A DNA stretch of 24,024 bases from Fusobacterium sp. (GCF_032477075.1 NZ_JAWDXO010000044.1:1-24024); one strand, 5' to 3'. Positions 1-7,945 are shown, counted from the first letter of the stretch. Translations and numbers: made by a program. The notes: generated from the sequence alone by a model not told the origin.

Positions 1-981
1 TTTTAAGGCTTTTCCCAGATTAAGATATCCCCAACCATATGTAGAATCAACTCCAGGATCTCCAAGATCTGTAGCTGTAGTCAGAAGAGATTGCTTGATA
101 AGATCTCTTGACATCCAAGGATATTTTATCTGTATAGCACCAGCAGCACCAGCTACAACAGGAGCAGCAAAAGAAGTTCCAAAAGCAGTAGTCTTATAAT
201 TTACTCCATTGTATACCTTTTCTGCATTAGCAACAAAACTTGCTGTTATAGCCCAGTTCATTGTTTCTCCTGCCCTGCTCGAACCTCGGTGAATCTCACC
301 AGTTGAAGGGTCTAATCCAACAACTGCCAACCATCCTTTTTCAGCTTTAGGATAAAACTTTGGAAGGAGAGCTTCCGATGTTGGGTTGAAATCCCCTGTA
401 TTTCCAGCTGCAAAAATAAACAAAGAGTCTGTTGATGCTCTATTTACATAAAACTCAACAATTCCTGAAGCTACTGGATAATTTTCTTTCGTTATCCCAT
501 AAGAAGAATTTCCAAAAGACTGACTAAATATTCTTACCCCTGCTTGATACATTTTTTCATACATACTTCTCTGGAATTTTATCTGACTTCCTTCAGTTAA
601 AAAAGCTGGTATAGCATAAATTTTTACTTCATCATTTATTCCTATTTTGTTCCCTCCTATAAGAAGAGATACCAACTCACCATGAGTATATGTATTATTC
701 AATCTGTTCTGAGGGTCAGCATCAAAACTATCATCAATGAATATTCTATAGTTACCTGATGGATCTTTAAATTCATCCAAATATGAAAATGAACTGTCTA
801 TAACCCCTACTATAGTATCTGATTTTTTGAAATCCATTTTAATTTCTGGTGGAATAGTAACATTCTTATTACTATCATCTGAGGATGAGCCACCCCCTCC
901 TCCACCTCCTCCACTTCCACAACCATTTAGTAAAACAGATAGAATCATAAATATATATAAATATTTAAACTTAATTTTCAT
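1..981 (-). CDS. Subtilisin-like (S8) serine protease, lipoprotein, N-terminal part; truncated by window edge
   Basis: The open frame reads from ATG at 981 to the left edge (327 codons, no stop), so the C-terminus is missing. An AGGAGG ribosome site lies just upstream. Residues 1-20 form a lipoprotein signal with the lipobox LLNGC (Cys21), followed by a run of eight glycines (24-31) and a short Ser/Asp stretch. The S8 catalytic triad is visible: Asp62 in VGVIDSSF, His100 in YTHGELVS and Ser270 in GTSFAAPVVAG, with oxyanion Asn194 in AAGNTGD. A hydrophobic C-terminal GWGYLNLGKAL motif follows the serine. A lipidated, Gly-rich, subtilase-headed protein resembles NalP/SphB1-type autotransporter proteases, so a barrel domain may lie beyond the edge; that is inference. 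It could also be a plain surface lipoprotein protease. The protease call itself is firm. Confidence 0.93.
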   Translation of the reverse strand, partial: MKIKFKYLYIFMILSVLLNGCGSGGGGGGGGSSSDDSNKNVTIPPEIKMDFKKSDTIVGVIDSSFSYLDEFKDPSGNYRIFIDDSFDADPQNRLNNTYTHGELVSLLIGGNKIGINDEVKIYAIPAFLTEGSQIKFQRSMYEKMYQAGVRIFSQSFGNSSYGITKENYPVASGIVEFYVNRASTDSLFIFAAGNTGDFNPTSEALLPKFYPKAEKGWLAVVGLDPSTGEIHRGSSRAGETMNWAITASFVANAEKVYNGVNYKTTAFGTSFAAPVVAGAAGAIQIKYPWMSRDLIKQSLLTTATDLGDPGVDSTYGWGYLNLGKALK

Positions 982-1252
982 CTTTTACCTCCTAATACTT
1001 TATTGATAAATTGTATATTCAAAAAAATTATATTTTTCCTTTTATAATATTATTTTTTACTTAATTTTCATAAAAACAAAACATAATTTAAAATATTTAC
1101 TTAATTTATTTAAAAAAAATATAATTTTTAGTTAATTTTAAAAAAAAGGAATAAGATCAGATAATTTGAATAAGAATATAACATAATATTTTTATATTTT
1201 ATAAGTATAATATAAAAATTATAGTTTAAATACAATATTTTTAAATATAAAA
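982..1252. other. A/T-rich intergenic region upstream of the protease
   Basis: About 270 bases of very A/T-rich DNA with long A and T runs. It holds the AGGAGG ribosome site of the protease (about 988-993) and several TATAAT-like hexamers, but I cannot assign a single promoter with a good -35. No coding sequence is visible. Confidence 0.5.
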
Positions 1253-1279
1253 GGCCATAGATAAAAAATATCTATGACC
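1253..1279 (-). terminator. Rho-independent terminator of the decayed barrel gene
   Basis: An 11-bp stem (arms 1253-1263 and 1269-1279, one G-U pair in the minus-strand RNA) closes a 5-base loop. On the minus strand it is followed by TTTTATATTT. It sits about 35 bases after the stop of the outer-membrane remnant, so the terminator has outlived the gene. Confidence 0.65.
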
Positions 1280-1314
1280 TGAAAAAACAAAATATTCTCT
1301 TTTATAAAGCTTAT

Positions 1315-1667
1315 TTAAAAATCATATTGAAATGACATAGTTCCTCTATATTTTTGCTGAATGTTTTGATGAGTATAAACTGCATCCTATTTCAAAAAAC
1401 TTGCTGTCTTTCTTAAATTCTACTCTTATATTTTCCAAAATCCTGAACTTTCTGTCACATCTATTTTTATTTGATCTGAACTTCCTATTCTGTATATTCC
1501 TATTTTTTTATCTGATTCTTTATCTCTTAAAGTCCCCACATATACCAAATCAAGTTTAATATCCATCCCCTTTGATTTAATATTCACTTATGTTTACTCC
1601 TATTAGCACCAAAAAAACTTCCAACAGATAATGGTTCTGCCAGAAATTTTTTGATTAAATGCATAAT
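1315..1667 (-). pseudogene. Remnant of an outer-membrane beta-barrel protein gene (C-terminal part, multiple frameshifts)
   Basis: Minus-strand translation gives four adjoining protein-like pieces in shifting frames. From upstream to downstream they are a piece ending FFGANRSKHK (1587-1667, stop at 1584-1586), one containing MDIKLDLVYVGTLRDK and IDVTESSGFWK (about 1429-1587), one containing VEFKKDSKFFEIG (about 1385-1435), and a last piece ending GTMSFQYDF before a TAA at 1315-1317. Read together they resemble the last strands of an outer-membrane barrel, with a terminal phenylalanine and alternating hydrophobic residues. In-frame stops and at least three frame changes rule out an intact product. 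The exact family (porin or autotransporter) is not clear. Its terminator is still present just downstream. Confidence 0.6.
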
Positions 1668-1820
1668 TTAATTACTATTGAGAAAAAATTTTATATTATT
1701 TTTATAACACTTTTTTATGACATTTAGGTTACAAATAAAATATTCTTTTCTAGAAGCAATATCTTACAAGAAAAAAATTCAAACTTATGTTAAAATATTC
1801 CTAATACATAGGAGGACATT

Positions 1821-2642
1821 ATGAAAAAAGAGAGCAGAACTATTATATTTGATAATGAATTAAATATAGAAGCTTATACTTTCAAAGGTGTAATGCAGAA
1901 ATTTCCAAACCATTTCCATAAACATTATGTTATTGGTTTTATTGAGAAAGGAGAAAGAAAACTTTCATGTCTCAAGAAGGAATATATAGTTGGTGGTGGA
2001 GATATTACAATTTTTAATCCATATGATGTTCATACTTGTGAACAGATAAATGAACTTCCCCTTGATTACAGATGCCTCAATGTATCTGAAGAGATTATGA
2101 AAAAAAGTATAACTGATATTACTAAAACAGAAGAAAAAATTTTCTTTTCTCCAACAGTAATAACAAATTTCTATCTTTCGTCCTTAATTAAGGAACTTCA
2201 TTCTATGATTTCAAATAAATCTAAAGAATTTAGAAAAGAAGAAATTTTTATACTTATTATGGAATATCTTATGAAATATCATTCTCATTCTTCTGAAAAC
2301 AATTATCCTGTAAGACAAAGTGAGAATATTAAAAAAATCTGCAATTTTTTAGAAAAAAACTTTGACAAAAATATTTCATTAGATATGCTCAGTAATATTA
2401 CAAATCACAGTAAATATCATCTACTTCGCTCTTTTACAAAAGAAACTGGAATTACTCCATACAGTTATCTTGAAACTGTAAGAATAGAGAAAGCTAAAAT
2501 TTTTCTTGAAAAGGGAATATCTCCTTCAGAAACTGCTTTTCTTACAGGTTTTAATGACCAAAGCCATTTCAGTAATTTCTTTAAGAAATTCATAGGCCTT
2601 ACACCTAAACAGTATCAAAATATTTTTATCAATAAAAATTAA
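1821..2642 (+). CDS. AraC-family transcriptional regulator with N-terminal cupin sensor
   Basis: A 273-residue protein. The N-terminal part (about 20-100) is a cupin-like AraC ligand-binding domain with FPNHFHKHYVIGFIEKGE and a DITIFNPYDVHTC motif, where the histidines resemble those that line the sensor pocket. The C-terminal 100 residues hold the double helix-turn-helix of the AraC family (ISLDMLSNITNHSKYHLLRSF and the signature ending in TPKQYQ). The start is set by GGAGG at 1811-1815. The next gene begins 15 bases after the stop, so the regulator is very probably co-transcribed with the EamA exporter and likely controls it in response to a small molecule; the ligand cannot be read from the sequence. 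Confidence 0.93.
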   Translation: MKKESRTIIFDNELNIEAYTFKGVMQKFPNHFHKHYVIGFIEKGERKLSCLKKEYIVGGGDITIFNPYDVHTCEQINELPLDYRCLNVSEEIMKKSITDITKTEEKIFFSPTVITNFYLSSLIKELHSMISNKSKEFRKEEIFILIMEYLMKYHSHSSENNYPVRQSENIKKICNFLEKNFDKNISLDMLSNITNHSKYHLLRSFTKETGITPYSYLETVRIEKAKIFLEKGISPSETAFLTGFNDQSHFSNFFKKFIGLTPKQYQNIFINKN

Positions 2643-2657
2643 ATTTTGGAGGATACA

Positions 2658-3563
2658 ATGAATAATAAAAACACTTTAGGGCATATTTCTGCTATTCTTA
2701 CAGTACTTATTTGGGGAACGACTTTTATTTCAACCAAAGTTCTTCTTACACATTTCACACCTATTGAAATATTATTTTTTCGTTTTTCTCTAGGATTCAT
2801 TGCACTGCTTCTTATATACCCACACAAATTAATACTCAAAGATAAAAAACAGGAAAAACTTTTTATGCTAGCTGGATTATGTGGAGTTACTTTGTATTTT
2901 CTTTTTGAAAATATAGCTTTGACTTATTCATTTGCTTCTAATATAGGAGTTATTGTTTCTATTTCTCCTTTTATTACAGGTATACTTACTCATTTTTTTC
3001 TAAAACAGGAAAAATTGAAATTAAGTTTTTTCTTGGGATTTCTTGTTTCTATCACAGGAGTAGCACTTATCAGCTTTAATGGAAGTACTGTTTTAAAACT
3101 CAATCCAATAGGAGATATATTAGCTGTACTTGCTGCTGCTACATGGTCAGTTTATTCTATAGTTACTAAAAAAATAAGTGACTATCAATATAATACAATA
3201 CAGGTAACAAGAAGAATATTTTTCTATGGATTGATATTCATGCTCCCTGCTCTTTTCTTTTTCGATTTTCGTATAGGAATTGAAAGATTTAGAGATCCAC
3301 TTATTTTATTTAATATATTATTTTTAGGGTTTGGAGCTTCTGCTGTCTGTTTTGTAACTTGGAATCTTTCTTTAAAACTTCTTGGAGTCTTAAAAACAAG
3401 TGTATACATCTATGCAGTTCCAGTTATAACAGTAGCATTTTCAGCTTTTATACTTAAAGAAAAAATAACTTCTATAGCTATGGTTGGAACTTTCCTGACT
3501 TTGACAGGATTATTTATCTCAGAAAATAGAATCAATATAAAAAAAGGAGAAAAAAATGGATGA
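2658..3563 (+). CDS. EamA/DMT-family membrane transporter
   Basis: A 301-residue integral membrane protein of the drug/metabolite transporter superfamily, with two EamA repeats and about ten hydrophobic segments. The first repeat has the typical opening ILTVLIWGTTFISTKVLL and the second AVLAAATWSVYSIVTKK. The ATG at 2658 is chosen because TGGAGGAT (2647-2654) sits 5-8 bases upstream; an upstream TTG in frame at 2646 overlaps that ribosome site and is unlikely to be used. Family members usually export amino acids, metabolites or drugs. The substrate is unknown here. It follows the AraC regulator closely and overlaps the next gene by 8 bases, suggesting translational coupling. Confidence 0.92.
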   Translation: MNNKNTLGHISAILTVLIWGTTFISTKVLLTHFTPIEILFFRFSLGFIALLLIYPHKLILKDKKQEKLFMLAGLCGVTLYFLFENIALTYSFASNIGVIVSISPFITGILTHFFLKQEKLKLSFFLGFLVSITGVALISFNGSTVLKLNPIGDILAVLAAATWSVYSIVTKKISDYQYNTIQVTRRIFFYGLIFMLPALFFFDFRIGIERFRDPLILFNILFLGFGASAVCFVTWNLSLKLLGVLKTSVYIYAVPVITVAFSAFILKEKITSIAMVGTFLTLTGLFISENRINIKKGEKNG

Positions 3564-3978
3564 AAAAAATAGTAAATGTGTAATAATAGTAGATGAAGAG
3601 CTTCCTTTAGGTATAATTGTAAATACTTCATCTATTCTTGGAATCACTCTTGGAAAACATATTCCAGATTTAATAGGAAGGGACATACAAGATGATAATA
3701 ACAAAAATCATTTAGGTATAATTAAAATACCTGTTCCTATATTAAAAGGGAATAAAAATATGATAAGAGAATTAAGAGAAAAACTTTATACTTCTGATTT
3801 TGAAGATATTATTACAGTTGATTTCTCTGATGTAGCTCAAAGCTGTAAAACATATGATGAATTTGAAAAAAAACTTTCTAAAGTTCATGAAAAAGATATG
3901 AAATACTTTGGAATAGCTCTTTGTGGAAATAAGAAAAAAATAAATAAACTTACAGGAAATATTCCACTTCTTCGTTAA
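3556..3978 (+). CDS. DUF2000-family protein (peptidyl-tRNA hydrolase 2-like fold)
   Basis: A 140-residue soluble protein beginning CVIIVDEELPLGIIVNTSS, which I recognise as the DUF2000 family; members are reported to have a fold like peptidyl-tRNA hydrolase 2. The central LGIIKIPVPIL and the C-terminal YFGIALCGNKKKINKLTGNIPLLR also fit. The ATG has AGGAG upstream (about 3545-3549) inside the end of the EamA gene, overlapping it by 8 bases in another frame. It is the last gene of the AraC/EamA operon and is followed at once by a terminator. Its biochemical role is unknown; the context hints at a metabolite linked to the transporter. Confidence 0.8.
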   Translation: MDEKNSKCVIIVDEELPLGIIVNTSSILGITLGKHIPDLIGRDIQDDNNKNHLGIIKIPVPILKGNKNMIRELREKLYTSDFEDIITVDFSDVAQSCKTYDEFEKKLSKVHEKDMKYFGIALCGNKKKINKLTGNIPLLR

Positions 3979-4008
3979 AAAAAGACTGCTTTATTTTGCA
4001 GTCTTTTT
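3979..4008. terminator. Bidirectional Rho-independent terminator
   Basis: Arms AAAAAGACTGC (3979-3989) and GCAGTCTTTTT (3998-4008) form a perfect 11-bp stem with an 8-base loop. It lies one base after the DUF2000 stop and 10 bases past the end of the convergent Sel1-repeat gene, with T runs in both directions, so it can serve both. Confidence 0.9.
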
Positions 4009-4018
4009 AATTTATTTA

Positions 4019-4873
4019 CTATTTGTTATTTTCTGCCAGTTCACTATATTTTTTAGAAAGATCACTTTTTCCACGATCTGAATAGAATAACCCTAAATTA
4101 TATTGAGCATCTTTAAGTCCTTCATCTGCAGCCTTTTTATAATAGATTTCTGCTAAATCATATTTTTTCTGTTCTTCATATAATATTCCCAAATTATTTT
4201 GAGCTTCTAAATCTCCTTGATCTGAAGCCATTTTCCAGTATTTTTCTGCCAGAGTGAATTTTTTTTGATTTTTGTATAGAATTCCCAAATTATATTGAGC
4301 ATCCATATCACCTTGACTAGCTGCTAATTTATAAAACTCTTCTGCTAATCCAAATTTCTTTTGATCTTCATACAAACACCCTAAATTATACTGGGCTCCT
4401 TTATCTCCTTGAGCTGCTGCTAATTTATAATATTTTTCTGCTTCAGGAAAATTCTTTTGTGTATCATATAAACATCCCAAATTATACTGTGCATCTACAT
4501 CTCCTTGAGCTGCTGCTTTTTTATAGTATGTTTCTGCTAAATCATATTTTTTCTGATCATCATATAAAACTCCAAGATTATACTGTGCATCTTTATCACC
4601 TTTATCCGCTGCCAGTTTGTAATACTTTTCTGCTAAATCAAGTTTATTGGTATTTTCATATAATATTCCCAAAGCATATAGTGCATCCATATCACCTTTA
4701 TCTGCTGCCATCTTCCAATATTTTTCTGCTAAATCATATTTTCCATTTTCATAATATGAATTTCCCTGTTTTACTTGCTCTTCTGTACTGTCTCCTGCAA
4801 ATACTATATTTCCTAGACTACACACCAAAATAATAACATAAAAAATTAAACTAATTCTACTTTTTCCTTTCAT
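4019..4873 (-). CDS. Secreted Sel1-like/TPR repeat protein
   Basis: A 284-residue protein with a cleavable signal peptide (MKGKSRIS plus a hydrophobic core, likely cut after VFA at residue 26). The rest is seven full tandem helical repeats and a partial eighth. Each full repeat is 32 residues, of the pattern AEKYYKLAADKGD-x-DAQYNLG-x-LY-x-x-QKK. The composition matches Sel1-like/TPR solenoids, but the period is shorter than the usual 36 (Sel1) or 34 (TPR). At DNA level this is a 96-bp tandem array. An AGGGGGAA ribosome site precedes the ATG. Such proteins act as scaffolds in the periplasm or at the surface; the partner is unknown. It lies 48 bases after the YcxB-like gene and may share its transcript. 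Confidence 0.88.
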   Translation of the reverse strand: MKGKSRISLIFYVIILVCSLGNIVFAGDSTEEQVKQGNSYYENGKYDLAEKYWKMAADKGDMDALYALGILYENTNKLDLAEKYYKLAADKGDKDAQYNLGVLYDDQKKYDLAETYYKKAAAQGDVDAQYNLGCLYDTQKNFPEAEKYYKLAAAQGDKGAQYNLGCLYEDQKKFGLAEEFYKLAASQGDMDAQYNLGILYKNQKKFTLAEKYWKMASDQGDLEAQNNLGILYEEQKKYDLAEIYYKKAADEGLKDAQYNLGLFYSDRGKSDLSKKYSELAENNK

Positions 4874-4921
4874 ATAAATTCCCCCTAATATTCATTATTT
4901 AATTTTAAGCTAAAATATTTT

Positions 4922-5494
4922 CTACTTTATTATTTTTTTACATTTTCTTTCTATAAAATCTTTAAATTTATGAAATGTTCCAACTGAAAAACTATCTTTT
5001 CTTAGAATTATCCCATTTTGTTTTCCTATCATCATCACATACAATTTTTTCAGTTCATATATTCTTTTTATCTGGCTATAATCAAATTCCATAAAAACTT
5101 TTCCTTCTTCAAGAGTTACTATTTCTTCTCCAAAACGAAATATACTCTCAGGTATAATTCCATTATGAATAGCAAGAGTATTTTTCATCATATCTTTACT
5201 TACTTTAAAATGAAGAAAATAAATTGCTATTGAAAAGAAAAACATTACAACAAATACAAGTATCTCAAAAATAGTTCTTTCTCTCACAATATTTAAATAT
5301 CCTATACAAAAACAGCCTACAGCAAGAATTGCTCCACATATTCTTAAACGCTTTAAAATTATATCCTTCAAGAATTCTAAAAAAATATTTTTGCTGGTAT
5401 AGTATCTATTTTCAAATAAAAGTTCTATATCTATCCCCTCTCTTTCTTTTTTATATAAATTATAACACAGATTCAAAACTAAAAAAATATTCAT
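4922..5494 (-). CDS. YcxB-like membrane protein (start uncertain)
   Basis: Up to 190 residues. Two neighbouring membrane segments (about 52-67 and 75-94) are followed by a C-terminal domain (about 120-185) with the pattern FDYSQIKRIYELKKLYVMM and a following DSFSVGTFHKFKDFI. I recognise this as the YcxB-like domain, of unknown function, common in small bacterial membrane proteins. The first ATG (5494) lies inside a perfect 34-bp palindrome that looks like the terminator of the upstream pirin gene and has no ribosome site. A good GAGGGG site (5435-5440) stands 6 bases before an ATA codon at 5428, exactly where family members usually begin. Either ATA is used as a rare start, or the original ATG has been lost. 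Confidence 0.65.
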   Translation of the reverse strand: MNIFLVLNLCYNLYKKEREGIDIELLFENRYYTSKNIFLEFLKDIILKRLRICGAILAVGCFCIGYLNIVRERTIFEILVFVVMFFFSIAIYFLHFKVSKDMMKNTLAIHNGIIPESIFRFGEEIVTLEEGKVFMEFDYSQIKRIYELKKLYVMMIGKQNGIILRKDSFSVGTFHKFKDFIERKCKKIIK

Positions 5495-5516
5495 TTTTAT
5501 AAAAATGAATATTTTT
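5483..5516 (-). terminator. Perfect 34-bp palindrome, probable terminator after pirin gene
   Basis: Arms of 17 bases, 5483-5499 and 5500-5516 (left arm AAAAATATTCATTTTTA), match perfectly with no spacer. On the minus strand it lies about 40 bases beyond the pirin stop and runs into a T tract, which fits a terminator, though the stem is almost all A/T. It contains the first ATG of the next gene, which argues against that ATG being the true start. Confidence 0.5.
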
Positions 5517-5557
5517 ATATTTTAGAGAGTATTATTATCTCTCGTTAAAATAATATA

Positions 5558-6406
5558 TTAGTCTTCTTTATAATTTATATTCTCTTTTAAAAAAGTTCCT
5601 TCTTCTAAATCTCTGAATGCCTGCTGAAGTTCAGCCTTAGTGTTCATTACAATTGGCCCACCCCAACTGATAGGTTCATCTAAACTAGTAGAGCTGATAA
5701 AAAGCACTTGTGTATATTCAGATTTTGCTTTAATATGAATGAAATCCCCTTTGGTTAATTTCACAGCTGTTTTTTCTTCCACTAATACATCTCCAACATA
5801 TGCATCACCTAAAAGTAAAAATAATATAACTGAAGCTTCTCTATCTGTATTGATAGTAAAAGAAGTATTAGGTTCTAAATGAATATCATAATAATCTAAA
5901 GGTAAATATTTGCTTTGATATCCTATTTTATCTTCATATTTTCCAGCAAGTAATCTCAATTTTCCATTTTCAAAAATAATTTCTTCAATATCACGATTCT
6001 TTATACTATGATATGTAGGAGGAACCATTTTATCTTTAGCAGATAAATTGAGCCATAATTGTATTCCAAGCATTCTCTTAGCTGCTGGAAGCTGCTCCTC
6101 ATGTAAGATACCAGAACCAGCAGTCATCCATTGAACTTCCCCATCTTCGATCATGTCTTCATTTCCTAAACTATCTTTATGAATCATTTTTCCTTTGTAT
6201 ATATAACTTATAGTTTCTATCCCTCTATGAGGGTGAAGAGGAAACCCAGCTGTATAATCATCTGGATTAACACTATCAAATGAGTCAAGCATCAATATTG
6301 GATCATAATCACCTACAGTTTTATGCCCAAGTACTCTAACTAAATTTACTCCCGCACCATCTTGTGTTTTAAACCCCTTTACCTGCATTTTGATTTTTCT
6401 TTCCAT
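5558..6406 (-). CDS. Pirin-family bicupin protein
   Basis: A 282-residue two-cupin protein. The N-terminal cupin has the pirin metal site: His58 and His60 in PLHPHRGIET, and His102/Glu104 in SGILHEEQ. The C-terminal pirin domain ends with PISWGGPIVMNT and QQAFRDLEEGTF. Pirins bind iron or another metal; some, such as E. coli YhhW, show quercetinase activity, and others act as redox-sensing regulators. The start at 6406 is chosen because GGAGG lies 9 bases upstream (6415-6419); a further in-frame ATG at 6430 lacks one. It is transcribed away from the DODA-type dioxygenase gene, and the pair may share a regulatory region. Family is certain; substrate is not. Confidence 0.93.
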   Translation of the reverse strand: MERKIKMQVKGFKTQDGAGVNLVRVLGHKTVGDYDPILMLDSFDSVNPDDYTAGFPLHPHRGIETISYIYKGKMIHKDSLGNEDMIEDGEVQWMTAGSGILHEEQLPAAKRMLGIQLWLNLSAKDKMVPPTYHSIKNRDIEEIIFENGKLRLLAGKYEDKIGYQSKYLPLDYYDIHLEPNTSFTINTDREASVILFLLLGDAYVGDVLVEEKTAVKLTKGDFIHIKAKSEYTQVLFISSTSLDEPISWGGPIVMNTKAELQQAFRDLEEGTFLKENINYKED

Positions 6407-6430
6407 AATACTTAGCCTCCATAAATTCAA

Positions 6431-6830
6431 ATTTAAAAATAATATTTACAATAATTAATAAAAGATTTTTTTTAATCATTTAAGTATTTTTTTATAATAA
6501 AATTAACAACAAAAAGAAACTTTCTAGGTTAAATTTCTTTTTTATTATATAAAGTACTTCTTAGAAATATATTAATATTATACTTTCATAAAAGTATATT
6601 TCTTTTTTATTTTTTATAATTGCACAAGTATATAAAAATATTTTTTATAATTTATTTACCAACTAATAAAATTGAAAATATAACTATATATCTATTTCTA
6701 AATTTTCTAAAAAAAGAAAATACTAATTAGATAGTATAATATTATATAAAAGAAAATAATTAAAAATTTACAATTTTAAAAAAAATCAGACATTAAATTA
6801 TAATTTAAAAAATTAAATGAGGTGAATTTT
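6431..6830. other. Divergent intergenic region between pirin and dioxygenase genes
   Basis: About 400 bases, strongly A/T-rich, with no coding sequence. It must hold both divergent promoters. TATAAT hexamers are at 6735-6740 and 6799-6804 on the plus strand, but neither has a convincing -35. A short inverted repeat TATACTTT-cata-AAAGTATA lies near 6575-6600 and could be a regulator site. Confidence 0.4.
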
Positions 6831-7610
6831 ATGAAAATGCCTGTTATATTTATAGGACATGGAAGTCCTATGAACGCATTGAAAAACTCAAAAGCTTCTT
6901 TAGCTTGGAGAGAACTTGGTAAAAAATTAGAAAAACCTAAGGCTATTTTAGCAATTTCTGCGCATTGGTATACCAATGAAACTTATATCCAAAGTTCAGA
7001 TAAACCAACTCAAATATATGATATGTATGGTTTTCCTGATGAACTTTATAAAATAAAATATAATGTCAATGGAAATAAAAATCTGACTAAAAGAATTTTA
7101 GAATTGCTTGATGAAAATGTCAGCATTGATAATGGGTGGGGAATAGATCATGGAATGTGGTCAGCATTGGTTCACATGTATCCTAATACTGATATTCCTA
7201 TAGTTCAATTAAGTATAGATAGAACTAAAAATTCAGAAATGCACTATTTTTTAGGAAAAAAATTAAATCAATTAAGAGAAGAAGGATTCCTTATTTTAGC
7301 TAGTGGAAATATAGTTCATAATTTAAGAGAATTAGATCCAAATAATGAACTAAGACAAGAAACTAGAGAATTTGATGAGTGGATTAAGGAAAGTATTTTA
7401 AAAAATAATATAGACAATCCAATAAACTATTATAAACATACTTTATCAAAATTCGCAGTACCAACTGCTGAACATTATATACCTTTAATTTATGCTATTG
7501 GAGCAGCAGATAAATCAGATAAAATAGAGATTTTCAATAATTATTATGAATTAGGGTCTATTTCTATGACTAGTTATATATTTAATCCCAATAGCAAAAA
7601 TTATTTATAA
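6831..7610 (+). CDS. DODA-type extradiol aromatic ring-opening dioxygenase (LigB family, YgiD-like)
   Basis: A 259-residue protein of the class III extradiol dioxygenase family, like E. coli YgiD (4,5-DOPA dioxygenase). The opening VIFIGHGSPMNAL carries His10; the other conserved residues are His45 (SAHWY), His107 (GIDHGMW), His163 (NIVHNL) and His215 (AEHYIPLIYAIGAA). The family uses metal-bound histidines, matching His10, His45 and His215. ATG at 6831 is chosen because AGGTGA (6820-6825) is the ribosome site; an in-frame GTG at 6822 overlaps it. Known members use O2 to cleave catechols, which is surprising in a presumed anaerobe. It stands alone, divergent from pirin. The physiological substrate is unknown. 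Confidence 0.9.
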   Translation: MKMPVIFIGHGSPMNALKNSKASLAWRELGKKLEKPKAILAISAHWYTNETYIQSSDKPTQIYDMYGFPDELYKIKYNVNGNKNLTKRILELLDENVSIDNGWGIDHGMWSALVHMYPNTDIPIVQLSIDRTKNSEMHYFLGKKLNQLREEGFLILASGNIVHNLRELDPNNELRQETREFDEWIKESILKNNIDNPINYYKHTLSKFAVPTAEHYIPLIYAIGAADKSDKIEIFNNYYELGSISMTSYIFNPNSKNYL

Positions 7611-7852
7611 CTAAATAATTTTTCAATATTTTCCATAAATTTATTAACTATATAAAATAAATTTCCACAAAATAAATTATTTAATTATAGATATAATTCA
7701 AAAAAATTACAAAATAGTTTAAGTCTCCTAAAATTTAAAAAACATGGATTTTAGTGATATTATAACATCATCTAACTATATATAGTCTGTTTTTCAATTG
7801 TTATCACAATCTTTATAAATAAAAAATAATAAAATATCAATATAGTATAAAT
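7611..7852. other. A/T-rich intergenic stretch after the dioxygenase
   Basis: No gene or convincing terminator seen. A weak 7-bp inverted repeat (CTAAAAT / ATTTTAG, near 7728-7757) is the only structure. The functional signals of this gap begin at 7853. Confidence 0.4.
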
Positions 7853-7869
7853 AAACACTTCAAGTGTTT
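7853..7869. promoter_or_regulatory. Operator-like palindrome upstream of a promoter
   Basis: AAACACTT-c-AAGTGTTT is a perfect 8-bp inverted repeat with a one-base centre. It ends 16 bases before the -35 box at 7886, the position of a typical activator or repressor site. The binding protein is not known. Confidence 0.4.
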
Positions 7870-7885
7870 TCTTTACAAAAATATA

Positions 7886-7914
7886 TTGACTTTTTGAATA
7901 ATGTGTTTTATAAT
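7886..7914 (+). promoter_or_regulatory. Strong sigma70-type promoter
   Basis: TTGACT (7886-7891) and a perfect TATAAT (7909-7914) are separated by 17 bases. Transcription would start near 7921. It does not lead directly into the autotransporter, because a terminator (8162-8195) lies between, so it should drive the small structured transcript. Confidence 0.7.
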
Positions 7915-7945
7915 ACAATTATATAACATCAATGTATAAGTATTT

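Noticed and set aside
4459..4833. Plus-strand open frame opposite the Sel1-repeat gene
   Set aside because: It mirrors the 96-bp repeats of the real gene, has no ribosome site and encodes a His/Tyr/Leu-rich repetitive product.
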